A DNA stretch of 64,000 nt from Nocardiopsis terrae (GCF_014651695.1 NZ_BMXJ01000009.1:62001-126000), one strand, 5' to 3'. Shown: positions 25,229 to 34,469, counted from the first letter of the stretch. Made by a program: numbers and translations. The notes: generated by a model not told the origin, from the sequence alone.

Positions 25229-28006
25229 TCAGTCGCACGCCTGGCCGTTCAGCGTGAACCCCTCGGGCACGGCGGGTTCGCCGTCCACGAACCCGTTGAA
25301 GCCCACCGACACCGCCTCGCCCGGGGCGATCCGGCCGTTCCACTCGGAGCCGGTCACCGTGACGGTGCTGCCCGTCTGGGTGTGGGAACCGTTCCAGAGG
25401 CTGGTCACCTCCTCGCCCGCGGTGAAGTCCCAGGCCAGCTCCCAGCCCTCGACGGTCTCCGAGCCGGTGTTGGTCACCGCCACGTCGGCCCGGAAGCCGC
25501 CGGGCCAGGTGGCGCCGACGTCGTAACCGACCTCGCACGTGCCCGGACCCGCGGTGGGCTCCGGCGAAGGGCTGGGCGAGGGGTCGGGGTCCGCGGTGGG
25601 CGAGGGCGACGGGGTCGGGTCGGGGCCGGGCCCGCCGTCCCCCTCCGCGGGGTCGCCGTAGACGATGCCGCGGCCGTTGGTACCGACGTAGACCCGCCCG
25701 TAGACGTCCGGGTCACCGGTGACCACGGACCCGGTCCAGCCCCACTGGTTGCGGTCGTCGTTGACCCGGACCCAGGTGGCGCCCGCGTCGTCCGAACGGA
25801 AGATCCCGCGGACCCCGTCGATCCGGGAGCTGGTGTAGACGGCCGGGTAGTCCGCGCCGGGCGGCGGCGCGCCGAAGCCGACCGCGTCGCCCTCGTCCAC
25901 GGCCCCGATCCGCTCGAAGGCGGCGCCGGCGTCCGTGGTGCGCCACATGCCGTAGGTGCCGTCCTCGGCCCCGCCCGCGACCCACACGTCGCCGGTGTGG
26001 CCCGGAACCGCGCCGAAGCGGACGTTGCCCTCCGCGGGCAGGCCGTCGAAGCCGGAGGCGGTGAAGGTGGCCCCGCCGTCGGTGCTGGTGTGGAAGACCC
26101 CGTCGGCGACGGCGTAGAACACGTCCGGGTCGACCCGGTCGGCCTCCACCCGCGCCCCCTCGGGGACCCCGGTCGAGGCGGTCCAGGACGAACCCCGGCT
26201 GGTGGAGACGTGCACCCCGGCGCCCTCAGGGCTCCAGAGCACCGAGGAGCCGTCGGCGGCGACGGCGACGGTCCCGCCGCCGGTCACCCCGCCGGGTTCG
26301 GAGCCCTGCCACCAGCTGTCCCCGCCGTCGTCGGAGATCCCGATGTGGGAGGTGGCGTCGTCCTCGGCGTCTCCGGTGCGCACCACGAGCGAGGGTTCGA
26401 GTTCGGCGAAGTCCACGCTGGTGCCGTTGCCCCAGTAGGGCTGCTGGTGCATCCGGCCGGGGACCTCGTCGAGGTCGTGGTGGGTGAAGCCGCCGATGTC
26501 GGCCATCACCGACACCAGCGGGCCGCCGGGCAGGCTCGCCAGGTCGTGGATGGCGGTCTCCTCCAGGCCGTGGACCTTCACCTCGATGTCGAACGTGGTG
26601 TCGGAGTCCCAGTTGGTGAGGTTGTCGCTGCCGTAGACGGTGGCCCCGGTGCCGTACATGAACCGGTCGGAGTCGAACGGGTCGATCGCCATGGCCTGGG
26701 TCATCCAGCCGAGTTTGGGCTGGGTCTCGGGCGGTTCGCCGCCGCCGCCGAAGTCCAGCCAGGGCGCGGTGGAGATGTCCATCTCGTAGCGGTTCACCCG
26801 CTCCGGGTAGGCGCCGTAATCCCAGGCCTGGGACCAGGTCCGGCCGCGGTCGGTGCTGCGGAAGATCTGGATGTCCGGCCACCAGGAGATCTGGGTGGCG
26901 ACCATGAGGGTGTCCGGGTTCTGCCGGTCGACGGTCAGGCCGCCGTAGCCGAAGTAGTTGTCCTCGGAGTCGGAGGGGACCGGGCTGATCCTGGTCCACT
27001 CCTCCTCGGCGGTGTCGTAGCGCCACAGGTCTCCGGAGTCCCCGTCGTAGGGTCCGGGGGTGGACGTGGTGGCCACGTAGAGCTGTCCGCCCTCGTGGTC
27101 GAGCACGCCGTGGGCGGGCAGGTGCCCCGTGGGCGCCCCCGGGACCGGTTCCCAGCTCTGCCCGCCGTCCCGGCTCCGGTAGACGGTGTTCTCCAGGTCG
27201 GCGACGCCCACGTAGACGTCCTGCGTGACCGAACCCTCGGAGCCCGTCCGCGGGTCGAACTCCACCCAGGTCACCCCGGTGACGTCGTCGTGCACGCCCC
27301 ACTCGTCGTCGGGGTCCTCGACGTAGTCGCCGGGGTTGGGGAACTCCTCGACCTCGGCCCAGGTGGCGCCGTGGTCCGTGCTGCGCCACAGGCCGTGGCC
27401 GCCGCGGGCGCCGAAGTACACGACGCTGTTGTCGTTGGGGTCGACCATGAGGCGCTCGCCCAGGCCGCGGCCGGGCATGTTGCCGCCGAGCTTGAAGGGC
27501 AGCTCGGTGGCCTCCCAGGTCTCACCCCGGTCGTCGGAGCGCAGGATGGCCCCGTTGTTCGGGTCCCAGTCGTTGGTGTAGGTCCCCGCGGCGGCGTAGA
27601 CGCGGTCGGGGTCGACCGGGTCGGTGGCCAGGCTGACGATGCCGGTCCACCCCCACTCGTCCCAGCCGATCCAGTCGAGCATGGGCTGCCAGCGTTCGGT
27701 GCCGGGGTCCCAGCGGTAGGCGCCGCCGATGTCGGTGCGGGCGTAGGCGAGGTCGGGTTCGGTCTCGCTGAAGACGATCCCGGGGACGAACCCGCCGCCG
27801 GCGATCTGGGCGTTGTCCCAGGTGTAGTCGGTTTCGGCGGCTTCGGCGGAGGCGGGGGCCGCGGTCGTGACGCCTCCGGGACCGAGGAGGGCCGCGGCGA
27901 CGGCGGCCGCGGAGAGGGCGGCGACCGCGCCGGTGGCCGCCCTTCGCCCCCTCGCATCCTGGGAGCGCTTCCATGGTCGTTCGGGGGATGTCCTGGATCC
28001 GGGCAT
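25229..28006 (-). CDS. secreted GH74 xyloglucanase with C-terminal CBM2
   Basis: A 925-residue extracellular enzyme that cuts the beta-1,4-glucan backbone of xyloglucan. Residues 1-50 are a long signal peptide (RRAATGAVAALSAAAVAAALLG). The catalytic part is a double seven-bladed propeller with repeated S(x)D(x)G(x)(S/T)W blades. The two catalytic aspartates are expected in ARTDIGGAYRW (about 92) and VMADIGGF (about 504). A Pro/Ser/Asp linker (about 790-820) leads to a CBM2 cellulose-binding module starting CEVGYDVGATWPGGF, with paired Cys at its ends. ATG 28006 has GAGGAG 8 bases upstream. It is the only secreted hydrolase in the cluster. Control sites: the LacI-type operator at 28132-28145 and a CelR-like box inside the first codons. 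Confidence 0.93.
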   Translation of the reverse strand: MPGSRTSPERPWKRSQDARGRRAATGAVAALSAAAVAAALLGPGGVTTAAPASAEAAETDYTWDNAQIAGGGFVPGIVFSETEPDLAYARTDIGGAYRWDPGTERWQPMLDWIGWDEWGWTGIVSLATDPVDPDRVYAAAGTYTNDWDPNNGAILRSDDRGETWEATELPFKLGGNMPGRGLGERLMVDPNDNSVVYFGARGGHGLWRSTDHGATWAEVEEFPNPGDYVEDPDDEWGVHDDVTGVTWVEFDPRTGSEGSVTQDVYVGVADLENTVYRSRDGGQSWEPVPGAPTGHLPAHGVLDHEGGQLYVATTSTPGPYDGDSGDLWRYDTAEEEWTRISPVPSDSEDNYFGYGGLTVDRQNPDTLMVATQISWWPDIQIFRSTDRGRTWSQAWDYGAYPERVNRYEMDISTAPWLDFGGGGEPPETQPKLGWMTQAMAIDPFDSDRFMYGTGATVYGSDNLTNWDSDTTFDIEVKVHGLEETAIHDLASLPGGPLVSVMADIGGFTHHDLDEVPGRMHQQPYWGNGTSVDFAELEPSLVVRTGDAEDDATSHIGISDDGGDSWWQGSEPGGVTGGGTVAVAADGSSVLWSPEGAGVHVSTSRGSSWTASTGVPEGARVEADRVDPDVFYAVADGVFHTSTDGGATFTASGFDGLPAEGNVRFGAVPGHTGDVWVAGGAEDGTYGMWRTTDAGAAFERIGAVDEGDAVGFGAPPPGADYPAVYTSSRIDGVRGIFRSDDAGATWVRVNDDRNQWGWTGSVVTGDPDVYGRVYVGTNGRGIVYGDPAEGDGGPGPDPTPSPSPTADPDPSPSPSPEPTAGPGTCEVGYDVGATWPGGFRADVAVTNTGSETVEGWELAWDFTAGEEVTSLWNGSHTQTGSTVTVTGSEWNGRIAPGEAVSVGFNGFVDGEPAVPEGFTLNGQACD
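27960..27973. promoter_or_regulatory. CelR/CebR-type cellulose operator inside the GH74 5' coding region
   Basis: TGGGAGCGCTTCCA matches the CelR/CebR operator TGGGAGCGCTCCCA at 13 of 14 positions. It covers about codons 12-16 of GH74. CelR of Thermobifida and CebR of Streptomyces are LacI-type repressors released by cellobiose or cello-oligosaccharides. The repressor gene itself is not in the window. Confidence 0.7.
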
Positions 28007-28131
28007 GAGCGGGGCTCCTCGGTGTGGGGGTACTCCCGCCGACCCGTACGGGGGACTGCCTCCGGCGGGAATTGTGGTTGTCAGTGTGTATTCGCGATGA
28101 CAGAACGTCAACGGGGGTTTCCGAGATTATT

Positions 28132-28145
28132 TCGAATCGCTTCGA
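28132..28145. promoter_or_regulatory. LacI-type operator upstream of GH74
   Basis: TCGAATCGCTTCGA, same palindrome as the sites at 21117, 34454 and 35543. It lies 126 bases before the GH74 start, directly after the GH95 stop, so it should act on GH74 transcription. Confidence 0.75.
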
Positions 28146-28154
28146 TACCGGAGC

Positions 28155-30380
28155 TCAGCCGTTCCGCAATTTCCCGCGCAGACGCACCGTGCCACCCGCC
28201 GTCAGCCGAATCCTCCGGTCGCCGTCCGGCATACGGACCAGCAGCGGGCCGTCAGCCGTGGCCCGCAGGTCCACCAGGACCCCGTCCGGCCCCCACTCCA
28301 GCCGGTCCACCACCACGCCCCCGCGCGCCCGCAGCCCCTCCGCGCACCCCGAGGCCCACTCCCGGGGCAGGGCCGGCAGGACGTCGACCCTGCCCTCGGC
28401 CGAACCCAGCAGCATCGCCGCCACCAGCGCCGGGAAACCCCCGCCGATGTCCACGTTGAGGATCCGCCCCCGGTTGTGCGTGGGCACCATCGTCGGCCGC
28501 CAGTACCGTTCGGCCAGCAGGGACACCGCCTCGCAGGCCTCCTCGGACATCCCCAGCGCCGCCGCGGCCAGCCCCAGCTGCACCAGCCCGAAGGCCATCT
28601 CGTCCGCCTCCTGCCCCCGCCACCAGGCCAGGCGGGCGCGTACCGCCCGGGCCGCGGCCCCGGCCAGCCGCGGGTCCGCGAAGGCCGGATCCCGCTCGTA
28701 CCAGAGCGGATACAGGTGGGAGGCGTGCCGGTGCGCGTGCCGGTCGGTCTGCGCCACCGGCCCGGCCGTCCCCGCCCACTCGGCCAGGCAGCCGTCGGGG
28801 CCGATCCGGTAACCGGGCAGTCGGGCGGCCAGCCGGACCCACCTGCGGGCCCCGGGCAGCCCCAGGACGCGGTGCGCCCGCACCAGGTTGCGCGCCAGGT
28901 CGCGGACGGCGGCGACGTCCATGGTCGCGTTGACGCAGGCCTGCCCGTCCCCGTCGGCCGGGGTGTTCTCCGGTGAGTAGGAGGGGGAGAAGCCGTCCGC
29001 GCAGAGGAAGTCCTCGTGGAACTCGGCCGCCTCGGTGAGGAACGGCAGAGCCCTCTCCCGCAGGAAGGCGCGGTCCCGGGTGTAGGCGTAGTGGTCCCAG
29101 TACAGGCGCGCGACCCAGGCCGCTCCCGCGGTCCAGCAGGTCAGGCACCACTCGGGGCCGAAGTGGTTGTGGCGTCCGCTGGTGGAGGCGTGCGCGGGCA
29201 GGAGGATCCCCCCGCACCCGTAGAGGCGCCGGGCGTTCTCCCGGAGGTCCTCGGCGAAGGCGTCCATCAGGTCGAACAGCGGGGGCATGAGCTCGGGGGT
29301 GCCGGTGGGGTGCAGGCCGGCCAGGGCCGAGGGCAGGTTGCCGTCGAAGGTGTACCCCGAGCGCCAGGGCGGATCGTAGGTTCCGCTCCACACCCCCTGG
29401 AGGGTGGGCGGGAGGTCACCGCAGGCGGAGATGACCGCGTACCGGCCCGCGTCCACCAGCCGGGCGATCCGCTCCGGGTCGGCCCCGCGGCCGTGGCCCG
29501 GGCCGGCGCCGTCCAGGCGCAGGCGGAACCGGCCCATGAGCTCCCCGTGCAGGGTCCGGTGCCGCTCCAGCAGCGGGCCGGTTCGCTTCCCCGGGAGGAC
29601 GGCGGGCGCCGGGGGCCGTTCGGCGCCCGGGGCGGCCACCTCCGTCCGGAGCACCAGGGTGAGCCTGCGGACGCCGCGCACGGCGAGCCCGCCCCCGTCG
29701 GGGCGGACCGTCCCGCCCTCGGAGGTGACCGCGCAGGTCACCGTGTACCCGGGCGCGGTGCCCGCCGGGCGGTCCGGGAGGGTCACGGTGAGCGAGAGCC
29801 GATCGGTCCCGGCGTCCGCCCGGGCCCACAGCGGCACCGGAGGCTCCTCGGGGAGCGTCCCCAGCGTGAGTCTGCCCTCCAGCCCTCCGGCCCGGAGGAA
29901 CTCGCAGACCACGACGTCGTCGGCCCGGGAGGCGAACACCCGGTGGAGGGTCCCGTCCGGCAGTTCCTCGGTGACCACCCCGGTGTCCAGGTCGCAGGAC
30001 CTGGTGAGGGGGCCGGGGACCGGGCGGTCCGGTGTGAGGGCGAGTTCCGCCGCCCCGACCAGGGGGTCGATCCAGTGGGTGCCCCGGTACCCCTCCCCCG
30101 CCGCCAGCGCGGTGATCCGCTCGGCCGCCGCCCGGGACTCGCCCCGGCCCAGGAGCGCGCGGAGCTCGGGCAGGATCGGGGCCGTGCGCGGTGCGGGCAG
30201 CGGCTCCCGGGCCGGCAGGAAGAGGCGTTCGTGGCAGAGGGTGAGCCGGGTCCGGTCCGGCCCGGAGTGCACGAGCGCACCCTGGCTGCCGTTCCCGCTG
30301 ATCAGAGCGTCCTCCCAGTCGCGGACGGGCGAGCGGGTGCGAATCGTTCGGTTCGGGGGGCTGTCGCTGGTCGGTGTCAC
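28155..30380 (-). CDS. GH95-family alpha-L-fucosidase (or alpha-L-galactosidase), intracellular
   Basis: A 741-residue inverting glycosidase with no signal peptide. GH95 enzymes remove terminal alpha-1,2-L-fucose (some prefer L-galactose) from xyloglucan side chains. Visible: an N-terminal beta-sandwich (SGNGSQGALVHSG; ERLFLPAREP), then an (alpha/alpha)6 barrel with GRYAVISACGDLPPTLQGVWSGTYDPPW, the conserved SPSYSPENTP (general acid Glu) and THNRGRILNVDIGGGFPALVAAMLL. The barrel motif QGVWSGTYDPPWRSGYTFDGN departs from the usual QGIWN...PPWGSDYHxNIN, marking a divergent branch, so the exact sugar is uncertain. GTG 30380 has AAGGA 9 bases upstream. It is divergent from GH42 with only 48 bases between, so the pair must share control sequence. 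Confidence 0.83.
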   Translation of the reverse strand: MTPTSDSPPNRTIRTRSPVRDWEDALISGNGSQGALVHSGPDRTRLTLCHERLFLPAREPLPAPRTAPILPELRALLGRGESRAAAERITALAAGEGYRGTHWIDPLVGAAELALTPDRPVPGPLTRSCDLDTGVVTEELPDGTLHRVFASRADDVVVCEFLRAGGLEGRLTLGTLPEEPPVPLWARADAGTDRLSLTVTLPDRPAGTAPGYTVTCAVTSEGGTVRPDGGGLAVRGVRRLTLVLRTEVAAPGAERPPAPAVLPGKRTGPLLERHRTLHGELMGRFRLRLDGAGPGHGRGADPERIARLVDAGRYAVISACGDLPPTLQGVWSGTYDPPWRSGYTFDGNLPSALAGLHPTGTPELMPPLFDLMDAFAEDLRENARRLYGCGGILLPAHASTSGRHNHFGPEWCLTCWTAGAAWVARLYWDHYAYTRDRAFLRERALPFLTEAAEFHEDFLCADGFSPSYSPENTPADGDGQACVNATMDVAAVRDLARNLVRAHRVLGLPGARRWVRLAARLPGYRIGPDGCLAEWAGTAGPVAQTDRHAHRHASHLYPLWYERDPAFADPRLAGAAARAVRARLAWWRGQEADEMAFGLVQLGLAAAALGMSEEACEAVSLLAERYWRPTMVPTHNRGRILNVDIGGGFPALVAAMLLGSAEGRVDVLPALPREWASGCAEGLRARGGVVVDRLEWGPDGVLVDLRATADGPLLVRMPDGDRRIRLTAGGTVRLRGKLRNG

Positions 30381-30428
30381 GGGGCATCCTTACCGGGTCG
30401 TGTAAGCGGGTCCGAGGGAGCGTGCGCC

Positions 30429-32465
30429 ATGTCCGTGCTGTGGTTCGGCGGAGACCACAACCCCGAGCAGTGGCCGGAGGAGGTGCGTGCCCGGGACATC
30501 GGACTGATGCACAGGGCCGGGGTGAACCTGGTGACGGTCGGGGTCTTCTCGTGGTCGTTGCTGGAGCCCCGCGAGGGGGAGTTCGACTTCGGTTGGCTGG
30601 ACCGCGAGATGGACCGGCTGGCCGGGGCAGGAGTAGGAGTCGCCCTGGCCACGCCCACGGCCTCCCCGCCGCCCTGGTTCAGCGCCGCCCACCCCGACGC
30701 CATGCCGGTGACCGCCGAGGGGGTGCGCCTCAGCCACGGCAGCCGGGACACCTACGACGTGACCGCGCCCGCCTACCGGGCGGCCTGCGAGCGGATCGTC
30801 CGGGCGCTCGCCGAGCGGTACTCCGCGCATCCGGCCCTGCGCCTGTGGCACGTACACAACGAGTACGGCACGTGGTCGCACTCCGTCCACGCCGACCGGG
30901 CGTTCCGGGAGTGGCTCCGCGGGAGGCACGGTGACCTGGCGGCACTGAACGGGGCCTGGACGACGGCGTTCTGGGGGCAGCACTACTCCGACTGGGAACA
31001 GGTCCGGACCCCGCGCGCGACCCAGTACCTGGCCAACCCGGCCCACGTGCTGGACTTCCGGCGCTTCCTGTCGGACGCGATGCTCGACCACTACCTGGCC
31101 CAGCGCGGGGTGCTCAGGGAGGCGAACCCGGCCGTCCCGGTCACCACCAACCTGGCCTTCGGCGACTGGGTCCCGGTGGACCCGTGGAAGTGGGCCGAAC
31201 ACGTGGACCTGGTGGCCGTGGACGACTACCCGTCCGGGACCGGTGCCGAGGCCGCGGCCCAGACCGCCTTCGCCGCCGACCTCGCCCGTTCCTACGCCGC
31301 CCGCGTCCCCGGCGGGCGCAGCCCCTGGCTGCTGATGGAGCAGGCCGCGGGGGTCGTGTACACCCCCGGACGGACCGTCGCCAAGGCCCCCGGGGAGATC
31401 GTCCGGCACAGCCTGTCCCACGTGGCGAGGGGCTCCCGGGGCGCCATGTTCTTCCAGTGGCGGGCCTCCCGGGGAGGCTCCGAGCAGTGGCATGCGGGGA
31501 TGGTCCCGCACGCCGGTCCCGATTCGCGGATCTTCCGCGAGGTGTGCGAGCTCGGTTCCCTGCTGCCCAGGGTCGCCGGGGCGGCCGAGGCCCCCGTTCC
31601 GGCCGACGCCGCCCTGACCTGGGACCCGGAGTCCTGGTGGGCGATGGGTGCGGCCTCGCTGCCCGACTCCGGGCTCGACCACCTGAGCGCGGTACGGCAG
31701 GTCCACCGCGTGCTGTGGCGGTCGGGCCGCACGGTGGACCTCGTCCGCCCCGACCGGCCGCTGCCGCCGGTGCCGCTGCTGGTCGTGTCCTCGCTCTACC
31801 TGCTCTCCGACGGGGCCGCCGCACACCTGACCGACTACGTGGAGCGGGGCGGGACCCTGGTGGTGACCCCGTTCAGCGGTATCGCCGACCCGCAGGGCAC
31901 CGTGCGCACCGGGGGCTACCCGGGTGCGCTGCGCGACCTGCTCGGTGTCCGGGTGGAGGAGCTGCGCCCCGCCCCGGACACCGAGCTGTTCGACACCGGC
32001 CTCGGCCCGGTCCGCGGCTGGACGGAGGCGGTCCGTACGACCGGCGCCGAGGCGGTGGCCGTCCACCGGTCGGGCCCGTACGCCGGGGATCCCGTCCTGA
32101 CCCGGAACCGCCGGGGCGCGGGGAGCGCCTGGTACCTGTCCGTCCGGTTGGACGACACGGCCCTGGGCGCTCTGCTGGCCGGGGTCGGGGCGGCGGGCGC
32201 CGGGCCGGACGCCACCGCCGCCGACCTGCGGCCCGAGCCCGGGTCCCCGTTCGGGGCGGACCCGGGCGTGGAGCTGGTGCGGCGCGTCGAAGGGTCCCTC
32301 ACCTGGGTCTTCGTGCTCAACCACGCCGACGCCCCGTACCGGGTCGACCCGGCCGGGCTGGGGCTCGCCCCCGGGGCCGTGGACCTGTTGACCGACGCGG
32401 CGGCCGAGGGCCTGACGGTGCGGGGCGGCGGCGTGGCGGTGCTGCACGGCCGGCTCAGCCCGTGA
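30429..32465 (+). CDS. GH42 beta-galactosidase, intracellular
   Basis: A 678-residue retaining beta-galactosidase without signal peptide. The TIM barrel starts LWFGGDHNPEQWPEE; the acid/base Glu145 is in WHVHNEYG and the nucleophile Glu304 in WLLMEQAAG. Then follow the trimerisation domain (about 390-600, ending in a typical YVERGGTLVVTPFSG segment) and a C-terminal beta-domain with VLNHADAPYRV. GAGGGAG lies 8 bases before ATG 30429. Removing galactose from the side chains of imported xyloglucan oligosaccharides is the inferred role. The last 11 bases overlap the 3' end of the convergent GH31 gene, so there is no room for a terminator between them. Confidence 0.92.
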   Translation: MSVLWFGGDHNPEQWPEEVRARDIGLMHRAGVNLVTVGVFSWSLLEPREGEFDFGWLDREMDRLAGAGVGVALATPTASPPPWFSAAHPDAMPVTAEGVRLSHGSRDTYDVTAPAYRAACERIVRALAERYSAHPALRLWHVHNEYGTWSHSVHADRAFREWLRGRHGDLAALNGAWTTAFWGQHYSDWEQVRTPRATQYLANPAHVLDFRRFLSDAMLDHYLAQRGVLREANPAVPVTTNLAFGDWVPVDPWKWAEHVDLVAVDDYPSGTGAEAAAQTAFAADLARSYAARVPGGRSPWLLMEQAAGVVYTPGRTVAKAPGEIVRHSLSHVARGSRGAMFFQWRASRGGSEQWHAGMVPHAGPDSRIFREVCELGSLLPRVAGAAEAPVPADAALTWDPESWWAMGAASLPDSGLDHLSAVRQVHRVLWRSGRTVDLVRPDRPLPPVPLLVVSSLYLLSDGAAAHLTDYVERGGTLVVTPFSGIADPQGTVRTGGYPGALRDLLGVRVEELRPAPDTELFDTGLGPVRGWTEAVRTTGAEAVAVHRSGPYAGDPVLTRNRRGAGSAWYLSVRLDDTALGALLAGVGAAGAGPDATAADLRPEPGSPFGADPGVELVRRVEGSLTWVFVLNHADAPYRVDPAGLGLAPGAVDLLTDAAAEGLTVRGGGVAVLHGRLSP

Positions 32466-34422
32466 TCGGGAGGTCGGCCCCCTCCCTCAGCAGTACGGGG
32501 ACCCGGTCCAGCGGCGCGTCGATCGTGACCACCCTGCCGCCCTGGTGAACGCGCCCCGTCCACGGGTCGGTCCAGGACGCCCCCGCCGGCAGGTAGACGT
32601 CCCTGGTCCGGGCCCCGTACTCGGTGACCGGGGCGACCAGCACGTCCGGGCCCAGGAGGAACTGGTCGCCCTCGCCCCAGGTGTTCGGGTCCTCGGGGAA
32701 GTCGACGAACACCGGGCGCATGGGCGGCAGCCCCCGCTCGTGGGCGGCGCGCATCTGCTCCATCACGTAGGGGCGCAGCCGCTCGCGCAGGAACAGCAGT
32801 TCGCGCAGGATCCCGTAGACCTCCTCGCCGTAGGACCACACCTCGTTGGGGCCGCCGGACATCTGCGGGTAGAGGTCGTGCGAGAACGGTTCCCGGTATC
32901 CGTGCAGCCGCGCCAGCGGGCAGAAGACCCCGTACTGGAACCAGCGGACCATCAGCTCGCGGTACTCGGGCGAGTCCTGGTCGCCGCCGTGGAAACCGCC
33001 GATGTCCGTCGTCCACCAGGGGAGGCCGGACATGGCGACGTTGAGCCCGGCCCGGACCTGGGCGCGCAGGGAGGCGAACGTGGGGGCGATGTCGCCCGAC
33101 CACAGGGCGGCGCCGTGGCGCTGGCTGCCCGCCCAGGCCGAGCGGCACAGGGTGATCACCTCCTCCTCGCCGGCGGCCAGCATCCCCTCGTGGAAGGCGC
33201 GCGCGTGTTCGAGCGGGTAGATGTTGCCCACCTCGGTGCCGGGGCCGGCGTGGTAGCGCAGGTTCTCCGGGTGGCCCGGTTTCAGCTCGGGTTCGCAGGC
33301 GTCGAGCCACCAGACCCGAATGCCCAGGGAGTGGTAGTTGCGGCGGATCCGCTCCCACAGGTACCCGCGCGCCTCGGGGTTGGTGGGGTCGTAGAAGGAG
33401 ACCTGCACCTGGGAGTCCACCCCCTTGTCGGCCCAGTCCGCGTGCACGGGGGGTCCTTGTTCGGTGGCGACGAGGTAGCCGTTGGAGAGCATCTCGGCGT
33501 GGTTCTCGCTGAGCGGGCTCACCGAGGGCCACACGGACACCATGAGTTCCACGCCCATCTCGCGGAGTTCGGCCACCATGGCCGCGGGGTCGGGCCACTC
33601 CCGGGGGTCGAACCTCCAGTCGCCCAGGTGGGTCCAGTGGAAGAAGTCGCTGACGATCACCGACAGCGGCAGGCCGCGGCGCCGGTACTCGCGGGCCACC
33701 GCCATGAGCTCGTCCTGGGTGCGGTAGCGGAGCTTGGACTGCCAGAAGCCGGAGGCGAACTCCGGCAGCATCGGGGGGTGGCCGGTCGCGTCGGCGTAGC
33801 GGGCCAGGATGTCGGCGGGGCCGTCGCCCGTGGTGACCCAGTAGTCGATCTGGCGGGCGCTGTCGCTCACCCAGCGGGTCCCGTTGTCGGCGAGCTCGAC
33901 CCTTCCGGTGGCCGGGCTGTTCCAGAGCATCCCGTAGCCGCGGGAGGAGACCAGGAAGGGGATGGTGACCTCGGCGTTGCGCTGGACGAGGTCGATGACC
34001 GCGCCCTTCTGGTCGAACAACCCGTGGGTGTGCTGGCCGAGGCCGTGGATGCGCTCGTCCTCGTAGGCGCGGAAGCGCTGTTCGATCCGGTAGTAGCCGT
34101 TGCCGGTGGAGGTGTAGACGCGGGGGCCGGGCCACCAGAAGTGGGCGCGCTCCTCGGCGAGCAGCTCCGTGTCACCGCGGGTGAAGCGGAGCATGCCGTC
34201 GGCGCTCACCTCCAGGGTGAGGGATCCGCTGACCAGGACGGCGGTGTCACCGATACGCACCTCGGCCGCCCCCGGAGGGCGTTCTGTCAGTGCGCCGGGC
34301 AGGTCCTCGCGGATGTTGGACAGCGCGGAGCGGACGCGGATGCCGTCGGTCCCCCACGCCTGGGCGCGTAGGACCTGGTGGCTGCCGCGCCACTCGAAGC
34401 CGTCCTCGATCTCGTTGAACAC
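32455..34422 (-). CDS. GH31 alpha-xylosidase
   Basis: A 655-residue intracellular retaining enzyme that removes alpha-1,6-xylose from the non-reducing end of xyloglucan oligosaccharides. The N-terminal beta-sandwich leads into the barrel with LPLSVIVSDFFHW, GVELMVSVWPSVS, the nucleophile Asp (about 373) in RVWWLDACEPE, and the acid/base Asp in ALWSGDI (about 443). SKLRYRTQDELMAVAREYRRRGLPLSV and SFYDPTNPEARGYLW are characteristic of YicI/XylS-type alpha-xylosidases rather than alpha-glucosidases. GTG 34422 (VFNEIEDGFEWRG) is chosen because AGGAAGG lies 6 bases upstream. A perfect operator palindrome lies 30-47 bases upstream. Its product xylose would be handled by XylA. Confidence 0.92.
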   Translation of the reverse strand: MFNEIEDGFEWRGSHQVLRAQAWGTDGIRVRSALSNIREDLPGALTERPPGAAEVRIGDTAVLVSGSLTLEVSADGMLRFTRGDTELLAEERAHFWWPGPRVYTSTGNGYYRIEQRFRAYEDERIHGLGQHTHGLFDQKGAVIDLVQRNAEVTIPFLVSSRGYGMLWNSPATGRVELADNGTRWVSDSARQIDYWVTTGDGPADILARYADATGHPPMLPEFASGFWQSKLRYRTQDELMAVAREYRRRGLPLSVIVSDFFHWTHLGDWRFDPREWPDPAAMVAELREMGVELMVSVWPSVSPLSENHAEMLSNGYLVATEQGPPVHADWADKGVDSQVQVSFYDPTNPEARGYLWERIRRNYHSLGIRVWWLDACEPELKPGHPENLRYHAGPGTEVGNIYPLEHARAFHEGMLAAGEEEVITLCRSAWAGSQRHGAALWSGDIAPTFASLRAQVRAGLNVAMSGLPWWTTDIGGFHGGDQDSPEYRELMVRWFQYGVFCPLARLHGYREPFSHDLYPQMSGGPNEVWSYGEEVYGILRELLFLRERLRPYVMEQMRAAHERGLPPMRPVFVDFPEDPNTWGEGDQFLLGPDVLVAPVTEYGARTRDVYLPAGASWTDPWTGRVHQGGRVVTIDAPLDRVPVLLREGADLPITG

Positions 34423-34451
34423 GTCGGTCCTTCCTGTAGGGGTGGCAGGAG

Positions 34452-34469
34452 TGTCGAAGCGCTTCGACA
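34452..34469. promoter_or_regulatory. perfect LacI-type operator upstream of GH31
   Basis: TGTCGAAGCGCTTCGACA, an 18-base perfect palindrome containing the TCGAAnCGnTTCGA core (34454-34467). It is the most symmetrical of the four sites and lies 30 bases before the GH31 start, downstream of the lacI stop. Confidence 0.85.

Noticed and set aside
24518-28459. 1313-codon open frame opposite GH74
   Set aside because: The minus strand encodes a complete signal peptide, GH74 and CBM2. The + frame is low-complexity Val/Gly/Asp/His and runs through the transporter gene as well.
30340-30351. Fifth LacI operator before GH95/GH42
   Set aside because: CGAATCGTTCGG lacks one base of the spacer and the outer T/A pair, and lies within the GH95 coding region. 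It is too weak to list as a site.
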